DNA of 64,000 nt from Amorphophallus konjac (lineage: Eukaryota > Streptophyta > Magnoliopsida > Alismatales > Araceae): assembly GCA_022559845.1 (NCBI GenBank), contig CM040118.1, positions 158,306,331-158,370,330 of the forward strand, in the 5' to 3' direction. This document shows, piece by piece, positions 19,042-29,767 of the stretch; the first letter of the stretch is position 1; each line of letters opens with the position of its first letter. The notes beneath the pieces were generated by a model that was given only the letters and a program-made list of their open reading frames with translations, did no database searches and was not told the origin of the DNA. Position numbers and translations under genes: made by a program.

Positions 19042-21437
19042 TGATGTGACACGACCTTGGACTTAGTCAAACAAGCACAATTAAGCATTCAAATGGGCCT
19101 TAATGGGCCACCGCTCTCCCGTCGCACTCTATACCCGGAGTGACTTGGCGATGCCAAGAGTGAATTATGGGAATGGGCCCTTGCTGGTAGAGGGCCAGCA
19201 AGGCCAAGGATCGACTCCCCAAGGGTGGATGCCCAATTCAATTGGGGCCGACAAAGTGCACAAGGGCACCGGTTCATACTATCCCACGGTGATCACTCTT
19301 AAGTCGTGGACTTGAGGATCGGGCGCTCCTCACAAATGCAGCGGCGCATGAATCAAGTATTGAAAGAGCAACACTAATTGACCAAGGAAGAGGCACTTAC
19401 TCGAACGGTTTGAAGAAACTGGTCCCGATCGGAGATGAGGGCGAGCGGGGAGGCGGTGGCTCCCCACACGCCGTGGCGGTGTCGCTTGACCTGCCCAAAC
19501 CAATTACAAAACTACACCTCACGCAGGAGGGGGGGGATCTTGGGGTAGGGGTTACGGTCTTACATTCAAACACTACCACCGCGCAGGGTGGGGCCTTCAG
19601 CCGGCCAAGCGGGGTGGGGATATCGGACCGAAGTGAAGAGAAATGGGAGATTAGGGAACTTGCAGCTGCAGTCTGAATTCTGGACAGGAAGTCGCTGTGC
19701 CGGCTGCCTCGGACTCGTACGGACTCCAAATTGAGTGAAATCACCTTCTAAAGCTTCCTGACTTGAGAGGGAAGACTCCAGAATTTTTTGGGGATGCTCA
19801 GAGGGTCGGAGGTGGCCGTACCAGCAACAGGAAGGAGACTCCTCTGTCTGGCCGCAGGTTCAGTCTGGACTAGAAGAGAAAATTGCAGAGGTCACTGTGC
19901 GCCCTCCCGAGCTCCGATCAGCATGAAACTGGCGGCATTATCTTTGTGGTTGAAGTAGATTTCAGCAGGAGGTGACGGGGCTGCATTCAGAGGTCGAGGG
20001 CGGTCGGTGTACCCTGAAGAGTGGGCACTAGTCGGAGTAGGCAGCAGGAGACAGAACTGGAGAGCTTGGGGGAGAAAATTCGTAACTCCTTCCTCCGGCA
20101 GCCAAACGAGGTTCTGTTTCTTGATATTGGAAGAGGACTGGCAGAGGGAGAACTTTGATGAAGGAACTTCATCCTGAATCCGCTGGGGTTCATCGTGGCA
20201 GAATGAACTCTCAGGCTCTAGTCCAGGATGAAGACCTCTCTGCGCAGTCGTGGGAGAACGGCTTCTACGGTTGACCCCGACCTCGGATCGAGTTGATTCC
20301 ACCTCGCCTTCGAAGAAGACAGAGGGACCTTTCCAGCAATGTAGGCTACGCCTTCAGGATCTCCAGGATGAAGCCGTGGGTGATGCTGCAACAGAGGCTG
20401 ACTTGCTGGTCTGCACAGCTCCAACCTGCAAGAAGAAATGAGAGGGAGGGGTGGCTTCTTTGGTGGAAGGGGAAGTGAAGGGGTGGCCTAAGGATGAATG
20501 GGGGTTCTTGTGGGGTGGAGTGGAGAGCTATAGGGGTTGGAGAATGAGGGGAGAATGGCTGAGAGTAGGGGCTAGCAGGTGGAGGAGGAGGGTGAGGATG
20601 TGAGAGAGGGAATGGGGAGTGGAGGGGGGCGAACTTGGCTTGGGGGAGGGTAAAGGAAGGGGGCGGCCAAGGCAAGTGGAGGGAAGGGATTTTAAATTTT
20701 GAAATGGCCTTGGAAGGTGGGGGATTATGTGGGAGAGTGGGATGCTTGTATTGGAATGGGGAAGGTTTGGTTGGAAGGTGGAGAATGGTGTTGGAATGTG
20801 GAGATTCCTACCTAGGAACTAGGAGGTGGAGTAAAGGAGGCCATGGGGAAGTGGAGGGCATTAAAGGAGGTGGGTGGCTAGTGGAGGTGGTTGGGAGGGG
20901 AGGAGAGAGAAGAAAATTTGGAATTGGGTTGGAGGAGAGAGAAAGAGGGGTGAAATAGAGAGATTAAGAGGGGAATGGGTGGGGAATCTCTCCCCTAGGG
21001 TCTCTCACCCAAAAAACTAGAGGAATCACTCCAATTTGAACTCAAATGGCAAGTTTAACTCAAAAGGATTCATTCATTCATTAACTTCAAATGAGGGGAG
21101 TGGGGTCCTATATATAGGCAACCCACTCTTTACAATAAGTCCCTGATAAAATAAACAACTACAAATAACCAAGGGGGGGTGGGAGTGCTAATGGGCCTAG
21201 CCCAACGAATTGGGGCCTAATAGCCACATTAGACAGCATGATGATACAAGAACATAGAAAAATAAGTGCTAGACCAAGGGAAATGACTCAAATAAAATGG
21301 AAATACATCAAAATGACTCAAAATAAAGCTACAAAATGGATAAGGGGCCTTTATAGAGTGAGGCCCAAACTCAACCAGCTCCCGAGTGTGAAGAAGTGGA
21401 CCCGAGCCAAAGGGAGTCGTGGGTGATGCCTCCATCA
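19042..21437 (-). repeat. Element D 3' LTR
   Basis: It matches 26614-29009 over its whole length with few substitutions. TATA box at 21108-21117. The hairpin at 19404-19423 has two changes that break its stem. The pol frame ends 67 bases inside it. Confidence 0.97.
19404..19423 (-). promoter_or_regulatory. LTR leader hairpin, mutated copy (D, 3' LTR)
   Basis: Same site as 26976-26995, but with AACGGTTT opposite AAACTGGT on the + strand, giving two mismatches. The intact form is in the 5' LTR. Confidence 0.6.
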
Positions 21438-24400
21438 AATCCCCTGGGCCGCGAAGAGCTCGACTCCGTCGAGTAAGGGTCCATCCGGCTAAGGTACCGC
21501 TCGAGGAGGTCCGGATCCAATCGCTGGAGGTCCTCCCGACTCACCCATGAGTCATCCGACGGAGGCCGATCCTTCCACCTGACGAGATAGCGCTCATATA
21601 CCTTGCTCCGGGTGGTAGTGATTTGCTCATCCAATATTCGTTCAATGCGATCGCGCTGAGCTCTCTTGGCTAGTGGACTCTTCTCACAGGTGGGTGCTCT
21701 CTCAAAGGAAGAAGTAGGCTCAATCTCCTCACTAGGTCTCACCGTGGGGCCCTTGTAAGACACTAAGTCGACGACATTAAACGTAGGACTTACCCCATAA
21801 TCCTCGGGGAGATCTAACTCATAAGCATTTGCACCAACGCGCCTCAAGACCTGGAAGGGCCCAGTCCCACGTGGTCTCAACTTGGAGTGGGCTCCTGGGG
21901 AGAGCCTCTCCGTCCTTACCATCACAAAGTCACCCACTTGGAACTCTAAGTGACGCCGGTGAGAATCGGCCAACCTTTTATATGCCTCATTTTTCATGCC
22001 AATGTGCTTGCGAATTTTCTCATGCAATTCCCTAATATGTTGTGCAAAAGACTCGGCAGACATGGACACTCTAGCATGCTGGGGAAGGGGAATGAGGTCG
22101 GATGGCTTTCTTGGTTTGTACCCATGCACGGCTTCAAATGGACTCATCCCTATTGACTTATTGACGGAATTGTTGTATGCAAACTCAGCCTGTGGTAAGA
22201 TGAGATCCCAATTTCCTGGCCGATCCTCAACAAGACACCTAAGGAGGTTCCCTAGACTCCGGTTGACCACTTCAGTTTGACCATCCGTTTGGGGGTGGTA
22301 GGCAGTGGAGAATTTGAGGAGGGTACCCATCATGTGCCAAAGAGTCTTCCAAAAATAGCTAGTGAATTTGACATCCCTATCTGAGACTATGGTCTTGGGC
22401 AGCCCATGGAGGCGGACTACCTCATCAAAGAATAATCGGGCTATATGGGAGGCATCGGATGTTTTCTAGCATGGGATGAAGTGGGCCATTTTGGAAAATC
22501 TATCAACCACCACATAGATGGAGTCATGCTTCCTAGAGGTCTTGGGTAAGCCTAGGACAAAGTCCATGCTCAAATCTTGCCATGGTCGGTCGGAAATGGG
22601 AAGTGGGGTGTATAGGCCGGTGTTTTGTTTCACTTGTTTGGCCGAAGCACATGTGCGACATTGCCCTACTATTTTGCCTACATCTCTTTTGAGACTTGGC
22701 CAATAAAATTGACCCTCAACTAAGGCAATGGTCTTGTGGACCCCAAAATGACCGGCTAACCCTCCGGCATGTAATTCCCAAACCAAGAAGTCTCGAAGAG
22801 AGGTCCGGGGAATGCAAAGCCTTGGCCCCTTGAAGAGGAACCCATCCTCTAACATGAATCCCTCATGATCCTTGCTAGAATGAGTGGTCAAGTTGGCATA
22901 GATTTGCCCAAAGTCGGGGCAACTAGGGTACTCATCCTTGACCTTGTCAAAGCCAATCACTTCCACTTGGATAGTGGATAGCAAGGACATCTTCCTACTA
23001 AGAGCATCCGTGGCCTTATTCTCACTCCCGGCCTTGTGTTTGATGACAAAGGTGTAGGATTGGATAAACTCAACCCATCGGGCATGTCGGGCATTCAACT
23101 TTTGTTGGGAGTTGAGGTATTTGAGGGCCTCATGATCGGAAAAGATGATAAACTCTTTGGGAAGCAAGTAATGTCTCCAATGTCGGAGGGATTGGACCAC
23201 GGCATAGAACTCCTTGTCATAGGTGGAGTATCTAGTCCTAGCATCACATAGCTTCTCACTAAAGTAGGCGACCGGGTGTCCCTCTTGACTAAGAATCCCT
23301 CCTATCCCTATCCCGGATGCATCACAAGTGACCTCAAAGACTTTGGAGAAATCGGGAAGGCATAGGACCGGGGCTTGAGTCAACTTTTCCTTAAGCTCAA
23401 GGAAGGCTTTAGAGGCGGCTTTGGTCCAAACAAAGGTTCCTTTCTTGAGACAATCAGTTATTGGGCCGGTGATAGTGCTAAACCCTCGAATGAATCTCCT
23501 ATAGAATGTGGCCAACCTATGGAAACTCCTAACCTCATGAAGGGTGTGGGGCTCCGGCCAATCTAGAATAGCTTGGACCTTGTCAGGGTCCATAGAGACT
23601 CCTTTGGTTGACACCACATATCCTAGGAAGGTGATGGTAGTGGTCATGAAATGACACTTCCCTAGGTTGGCAAATAAGCTTTCTTGCCGGAGGACGGTGC
23701 AAACTTTTCTAAGGTGGTCAAGGTGGGCCTCATGGGTTTGGCTATAGATGAGAATATCATCAAAGTATACCACTAGAAAGTTCCCAATGAAAGGCCTAAG
23801 TGCTTCCGTCATAAGACGCATGAAAGTACTTGGGGCATTAGAAAGCCCAAATGGCATGACTAACCACTCAAAGAGACCATCCTTGGTCTTGAAGGCCGTT
23901 TTCCACTCATCCCCGGGCCTTATCCTAACTTGGTGGTAACCACTCTTGAGATCTATCTTAGAGAAGATGGTGGCTCCGGCTAGCATATCCAACATGTCAT
24001 CAAGCCTAGGGATGGGGAACCTATACTTGACGGTAATCTTGTTAATGGCCCGGCTATCCACACACATCCGCCATGATCCATCTTTCTTGGGGGTAAGAAG
24101 GGCCGGGACGGCACATGGACTCTTACTAATGTGGATGAAGCCCTTCCCAATGAGTTCCTCTATTTGCCTCCTAAGTTCGGCATGTTCCGTGAGATTGAGG
24201 CGGTAATGAGGAAGGTTTGGAAGGGTGGCTCCCGACACTAGATCGATTGCGTGTTGCACATCACGCATGGGAGGGAGTTGGTCCGGGAGCTCTTCCGGGA
24301 ACACATCATGGAATTCTTCCAAAAGTTGTTGGATCTCTATGGGATGGGGGTTAGAAGGGGTAGGTTCCCCTAAGCATATGACAACCGCACACAAAGGCAC

Positions 24401-26518
24401 CCCTTGAGCAATTTCCTCTTCAAGCTCTTTCCTAGTGATGAGATGAATTCCTTTGGTCAACCCCGTGGTTCTACTTTGTTTTGGGGTTTGGATAAGGGCT
24501 TGGGTTGGAGGGGTGGAGTTCCCCGAGACTTGTGGAGTGGTGGGGTGTGATCCTTGAGGGAGAGTGTCCCTCTTGGGCATGGGTCGAGGTGGGGAGGGGT
24601 TGAGACGGATAGTCTTACCCTCATGCTCAAAGGTGCATATGTTGCTTCTTCCTAGAATGGTGGCATCCACATCATAGAGCCAAGGTCTTCCTAAAAGAAT
24701 GCTACCCACTTCCATGGGTATGACGTCACACCATATTTGGCCATGGTAGGAAGAGAAAGTGAGAGGCACTAGGCATTGGGTGTTGACCGGGATGGAATTG
24801 TTATTGATCCATGAGACCCGGTATGGATTTGGGTGGGGAGTGAGAGTAAGCCCAAGGAGCTTGACGGTGTCGGGTGAGACGGCATTAACATAACTACCAC
24901 TATCCAAGATCACTTTCCTCACATGGTTCTCTATCTTGATAAAGGTGTGGAAGATTGAGGTCCAACGCCAATCCTCTTCTTGAGGTTGGGTGAGGATGCA
25001 CCTAATGACTCCTAGATGGGAGTTGTTTGAAGGAGTGGAGTGATCTAGACCCGACTCTAGATATTGGGCTTCATACTCCTCTTCCCAATCTAGTGAGGCT
25101 TCATGTTCCTCAACGTCATTTTCTTGTTCCTTTTGGGGTTGAACTTCTTCCTCAATAAGCAAACTAGATAACCCTTTAGATAGACATTGCCCCGTAAAAT
25201 GACCATACCCATGACACTTATAGCATTGTTGGCGCCCACTTCCCGAGGTGGTTCCTACACTTGGGCCTTTGGGGTTGTCATCCTTCCGTGGGAGAGGGTG
25301 ACTAGGAGCGGACTTGTTTGAAGTGATGGGTGGGGGAGGATTGTAGGACCTTAAAGGGGCATTCCCACTTGGGCTAGGAGCTCTCATGGGAGTGGGTGGA
25401 AGGGGACGTGTTCCCAAGTTTTTGGGGTCGGTGGGTCGGGGAGGGATAAATCGGGAATTCCTAGAAAACCTTTCCACATCTCTAGCTATTTGGTAAGCTA
25501 GCTCAAGGTTATCAACGTCCCTCATGAATAGTTCCCTCTTGATGTGGCTTTGAAGCCCATTCCTAAAACGGGATAAGGTGACATCCGGATCCTCATGGAC
25601 TCCACACTTTAGAAGATAGGAGTCAAATTTTTCAATGTACTCTACCACGGTCTTCCCTTCTTGGGTGAGGCTTTGCCATTCATCTAGGAGAATTTGGTGG
25701 TAGGTTCGAGGGAGGTATTTATTCCTAAGTTGGTTCTTCATGTCCGCCCAAGTGTCAATAGGCTCTTCCCGCCTAACCCGTCTTAGACCCTCTTGGTTTA
25801 GCCAATAAGTTTTGGCCAACTTAGTGAGATGCATCTTAGCCAATCTAACTCTCCTTTGGTCAGACATGGGGTACCATTCAAAGTATTGGTCCATGGCGGT
25901 CTCCCATTCTAGGTAAACACTAGGTTCATGTGAACCATCAAAATTTGGGGCCTCTACCTTAATCATCCTTAAAAGGGGGTCATCCGGATCATCCCGTGGA
26001 CGCCGGTCATGGTTTTGATGGGGGCGAGGCCTCTCATAGTCATAATAATGGTCATGGTCCATATCCTCCCTATAAAATTCAGCATGTGGGTGATGGGCTC
26101 TTGGGCCGTTGTTCCTTGGGTGGAACTCATCCCTATGAGGCTCTACATGTGGAGGGTGGACTCTTGGGCCTTGGTTCCTTTGGGGAAAACCATTCCTATG
26201 GAACTCACCATGTGGTGGAGGGGCTCTTGGCTCATTGATCCTTGGGTGAGGATCTTCTCTATGAGGCTCATCATGCGGAGGGGGAATCCTAGGCTCATTG
26301 TTCCTTGGGCGGAACTCTTGGTCTTCTAACCGAGCAATTCGGTTAGTAATGGACTCTAGTTGGGCAAGGATGGTTGTGAGGGCAGCATCTACCCTATCCA
26401 TGTGGCCTTGGGGTCCCTCCCTAGGAACATCTTGGTTGAGTTGGTGAGGATTGGGATCCATTGGTGGAGCCGAAGATGATGAACCGGGTTGATAGCTAGC
26501 ACCACTACGGGTGGACAT
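21371..26518 (-). pseudogene. Gag-pol polyprotein of D, one in-frame stop
   Basis: The frame can be read from TTG at 26557, but the first ATG (MSTRSG) at 26518 matches E and A. Order: Gag capsid (about residues 190-330, FDGSHEPSVYLEW), CCHC knuckle CYKCHGYGHFTGQC (25185-25226), protease with LDSGS (about 24905), RT with YFDDILIYS (about 23760), RNase H (about 23400-23000), integrase HHCC finger (about 22760-22650) and core. A TAG at 22466-22468 lies after HFIPC, between the first and second catalytic Asp. The same frame then stays open: DRDVKF, PQTDGQTE with the catalytic Glu, GPF module, and chromodomain (YERYLVRWKDRPPSDDSWV) to a stop inside the 3' LTR. Without readthrough the integrase core is lost. 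Confidence 0.93.
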
Positions 26519-26599
26519 GCAAGACAAAGGGCCAAAGTGGTTGGACACACTATGCAAAGGTCCTAGGACTTAGACTTGATAGAGACAAGTCAAAGAATT

Positions 26600-26611
26600 G
26601 CTCTGATACCA
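26600..26611 (-). other. Primer binding site of D (tRNA-Met type)
   Basis: TGGTATCAGAGC on the - strand, two bases inside the 5' LTR. Confidence 0.93.
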
Positions 26612-26975
26612 CTTGATGTGACACGACCTTGGACTTAGTCAAACAAGCACAATTAAGCATTCAAATGGGCCTTAATGGGCCACCGCTCTCCCGTCGCACT
26701 CTATACCCGGAGTGACTTGGCGATGCCAAGAGTGAATTATGGGAATGGGCCCTTGCTGGTAGAGGGCCAGCAAGGCCAAGGATCGACTCCCCAAGGGTGG
26801 ATGCCCAATTCAATTGGGGCCGACAAAGTGCACAAGGGCACCGGTTCATACTATCCCACGGCGATCACTCTTAAGTCGTGGACTTGAGGATCGGGCGCTC
26901 CTCACAAATGCAGCGGCGCATGAATCAAGTATTGAAAGAGCAACACTAATTGAGCAAGGAAGAGGCACTTACTCG

Positions 26976-26995
26976 ACCGGTTTGAAGAAACCGGT
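26976..26995 (-). promoter_or_regulatory. LTR leader hairpin with CTTC loop (D, 5' LTR)
   Basis: Perfect ACCGGTTT/AAACCGGT stem on the - strand, followed by CGAGTAAGTG. Confidence 0.72.
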
Positions 26996-27557
26996 CCCGA
27001 TCGGAGACGAGGGCGAGCGGGGAGGCGGTGGCTCCCCACACGCCACGGCGGTGTCGCTTGACCTGCCCAAACCAATTACAAAACTACACCTCACGCAGGA
27101 GGGGGGGGATCTTGGGGTAGGGGTTAAGGTCTTACATTCAAACACTACCACCGCGCAGGGTGGGGCCTTCAGCCGGCCAAGCGGGGTGGGGATATCGGAC
27201 CGAAGTGAAGAGAAATGGGAGATTAGGGAACTTGCAGCTGCAGTCTGAATTCTGGACAGGAAGTCGCTGTGCCGGCTGCCTCAGACTCGTACGGACTCCA
27301 AATTGAGTGAAATCACCTTCTAAAGCTTCCTGACTTGAGAGGGAAGATCCAGAATTTTTTGGGGATGCTCAGAGGGTAGGAGGTGGCCGCACTAGCAACA
27401 GGAAGGAGACTCCTCTGTCTGGCAGCAGGTTCAGTCTGGACTAGAAGAGCAAATTGCAGAGGTCACTGTGCACCATCCCGAGCTCCGATCAGCACGAAAC
27501 TGGAAGCATTGTCTTCGTGGTTGAAGTAGATTTCAGCAGGAGGTGACGGGGCTGCAT

Positions 27558-27995
27558 TCAGAGGTCGAGGGCGGTCGGTGTACCCTGAAGAGTGGGCACT
27601 GGTCGGAGTAGGCAGCAGGAGACAGAACTGGAGAGCTTGGGGGAGAAAATTCGTAACTCCTTCCTCCGGCAGCCAAACGAGGTTCTGTTTCTTGATATTG
27701 GAAGAGGACTGGCAGAGGGAGAACTTTGATGAAGGAACTTCAGCCTGAATCCGCTGGGGTTCATCGTGGCAGAATGAACTCTCAGGCTTTGGTCCAGGAT
27801 GAAGACCTCTCTGCGCAGTCGTGGGAGAGCGGCTTCTACGGTTGACCCTGACCTCAGATCGAGTTGATTCCACCTCGCCTGCGAAGCAGACAGAGGGACC
27901 TTTCCAGCAATGTAGGCTACGCCTTCAGGATCTCCAGGATGAAGCCGTGGGTGATGCTGCAACAGAGGCTGACTTGCTGGTCTGCACAGCTCCAA
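27558..27995 (-). CDS. Hypothetical LTR-leader ORF, 145 aa (D, 5' LTR)
   Basis: Homologue of the A leader ORF with the same start (MELCR) and length, and clear similarity throughout (GVAY, REVFILDQS, CCLLRPVPTL). In the D 3' LTR the frame is broken in the middle. Translation is unproven. Confidence 0.3.
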   Translation of the reverse strand: MELCRPASQPLLQHHPRLHPGDPEGVAYIAGKVPLSASQARWNQLDLRSGSTVEAALPRLRREVFILDQSLRVHSATMNPSGFRLKFLHQSSPSASPLPISRNRTSFGCRRKELRIFSPKLSSSVSCCLLRPVPTLQGTPTALDL

Positions 27996-28679
27996 CCTGC
28001 AAGAAGAAATGAGAGGGAGGGGTGGCTTCTTTGGTGGAAGGGGAAGTGAAGGGGTGGCCTAAGGATGAATGGGGGTTCTTGTGGGGTGGAGTGGAGAGCT
28101 ATAGGGGTTGGAGAATGAGGGGAGAATGGCTGAGAGTAGGGGCTAGCAGGTGGAGGAGGAGGGTGAGGATGTGAGAGAGGGAATGGGGAGTGGAGGGGGG
28201 CGAACTTGGCTTGGGGGAGGGTAAAGGAAGGGGGCGGCCAAGGCAAGTGGAGGGAAGGGATTTTAAATTTTGAAATGGCCTTGGAAGGTGGGGGATTATG
28301 TGGGAGAGTGGGATGCTTGTATTGGAATGGGGAAGGTTTGGTTGGAAGGTGGAGAATGGTGTTGGAATGTGGAGATTCCTACCTAGGAACTAGGAGGTGG
28401 AGTAAAGGAGGCCATGGGGAAGTGGAGGGCATTAAAGGAGGTGGGTGGCTAGTGGAGGTGGTTGGGAGGGGAGGAGAGAGAAGGAAATTCAGAATTGGGG
28501 TTGGAGGAGAGAGAAAGAGGGGTGAAATAGAGAGATTAAGAGGGGAATGGGTGGGGAATCTCTCCCCTAGGGTCTCTCACCCAAAAAACTAGAGGAATCA
28601 CTCCAATTTGAACTCAAATGGCAAGTTTAACTCAAAAGGATTCATTCATTCATTAACTTCAAATGAGGGGAGTGGGGTC

Positions 28680-28689
28680 CTATATATAG
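28680..28689 (-). promoter_or_regulatory. TATA box of the D 5' LTR
   Basis: CTATATATAG upstream of the leader; presumed promoter of D. Confidence 0.7.
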
Positions 28690-29009
28690 GCAACCCACTC
28701 TTTACAATAAGTCCCTGATAAAATAAACAACTACAAATAACCAAGGGGGGGTGGGAGTGCTAATGGGCCTAGCCCAACGAATTGGGGCCTAATAGCCACA
28801 TTAGACAGCATGATGATACAAGAACATAGAAAAATAAGTGCTAGACCAAGGGAAATGACTCAAATAAAATGGAAATACATCAAAATGACTCAAAATAAAG
28901 CTACAAAATGGATAAGGGGCCTTTATAGAGTGAGGCCCAAACTCAACCAGCTCCCGAGTGTGAAGAAGTGGACCCGAGCCAAAGGGAGTCGTGGGTGATG
29001 CCTCCATCA

Positions 29010-29014
29010 GCCCT
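29010..29014. repeat. Right target-site duplication of element D (GCCCT)
   Basis: Second copy of GCCCT directly after the CATCA terminus at 29009. Confidence 0.97.
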
Positions 29015-29767
29015 CGACTTCATCAACAAATGGCGAGACCTCAGCATGAGGTGTGTCAACCCGCCAGCCCAGGAAGATGCCATTACTATATGCTGTCGAC
29101 GCTTGGCAGCCGAGGTCAACGAAAAGCTCCTCGGCACCAATATCAAAGGCTTCGACTAGCTCAACTCGACAGTCGCCGACATCTAGATGATCTTCGCCGA
29201 TAACCCGAGCTATACTTCAGCGAATGGTAAATAAATGCGAGAACGCCAATCCGGTAATGAGGTGAACATAATCGAGTTCACCCCTATCGCCAAAGCCAGT
29301 AAGAAGGCCGAGCCAAGCGACTCTGACGAGAAGCCAACAGATAAGCCAGCCGCTGCTTCCTTCTCGGAGCGTATGAAGACACCCTTCTCTTTAAGAAGGA
29401 ACACACGAAGATGCTCTTCGACCTCTGCATGGCCCAGAAGATTGTTGAGCTGCCAAAAATCCGCAAGCTGGACGAGGCTCTGAAGACCGATGATCCCGGC
29501 TATTGCCCATATCATCGCATGCTGGGTCACCCAATTGAAGATTGCTATGTCTTCAAGACTGCTGCACAAAAGCTGATCCGAGACGGCCTCGTTAAAATGA
29601 AGAGTGGTCTCGTCGATCCTCCGCAACCACACACGTGGTCCAGGCCCACTAAAGTAGCGCGTGTGGTTCACTACTCGGCCAACTTGATCCATATGATGGT
29701 CGCATTCTCCCTCTCCGACATTGAAGAGGGGGAGCCCAGCACTAGTCAGGGCGAGTGTTCGCTCTAG
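29015..29767 (+). pseudogene. Gag of element C, 3' part with C2HC finger
   Basis: Continues gag from before D (FINKWRDLSMRC). In-frame stops are TAG 29157, TAG 29184 and TAA 29232. A frameshift near 29375 moves to the frame reading IVELPKIRKLDEAL and the finger CPYHRMLGHPIEDC at about 29503-29545, a motif typical of Tat Gag. The frame stops at TAG 29765. Confidence 0.85.

Larger units (their letters stand above)
19042..29009 (-). mobile_element. Element D: nearly intact autonomous chromovirus
   Basis: 9968 bases with two 2396-base LTRs of identical length, a 5-bp duplication (GCCCT), a tRNA-Met PBS and a full gag-pol with chromodomain broken by only one in-frame TAG. It is the best-preserved coding element in the window and the probable source of enzymes for A-type elements. 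Confidence 0.97.
26614..29009 (-). repeat. Element D 5' LTR
   Basis: 2396 bases. TATA box at 28680-28689, leader frame at 27558-27995, intact hairpin at 26976-26995. Confidence 0.97.
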
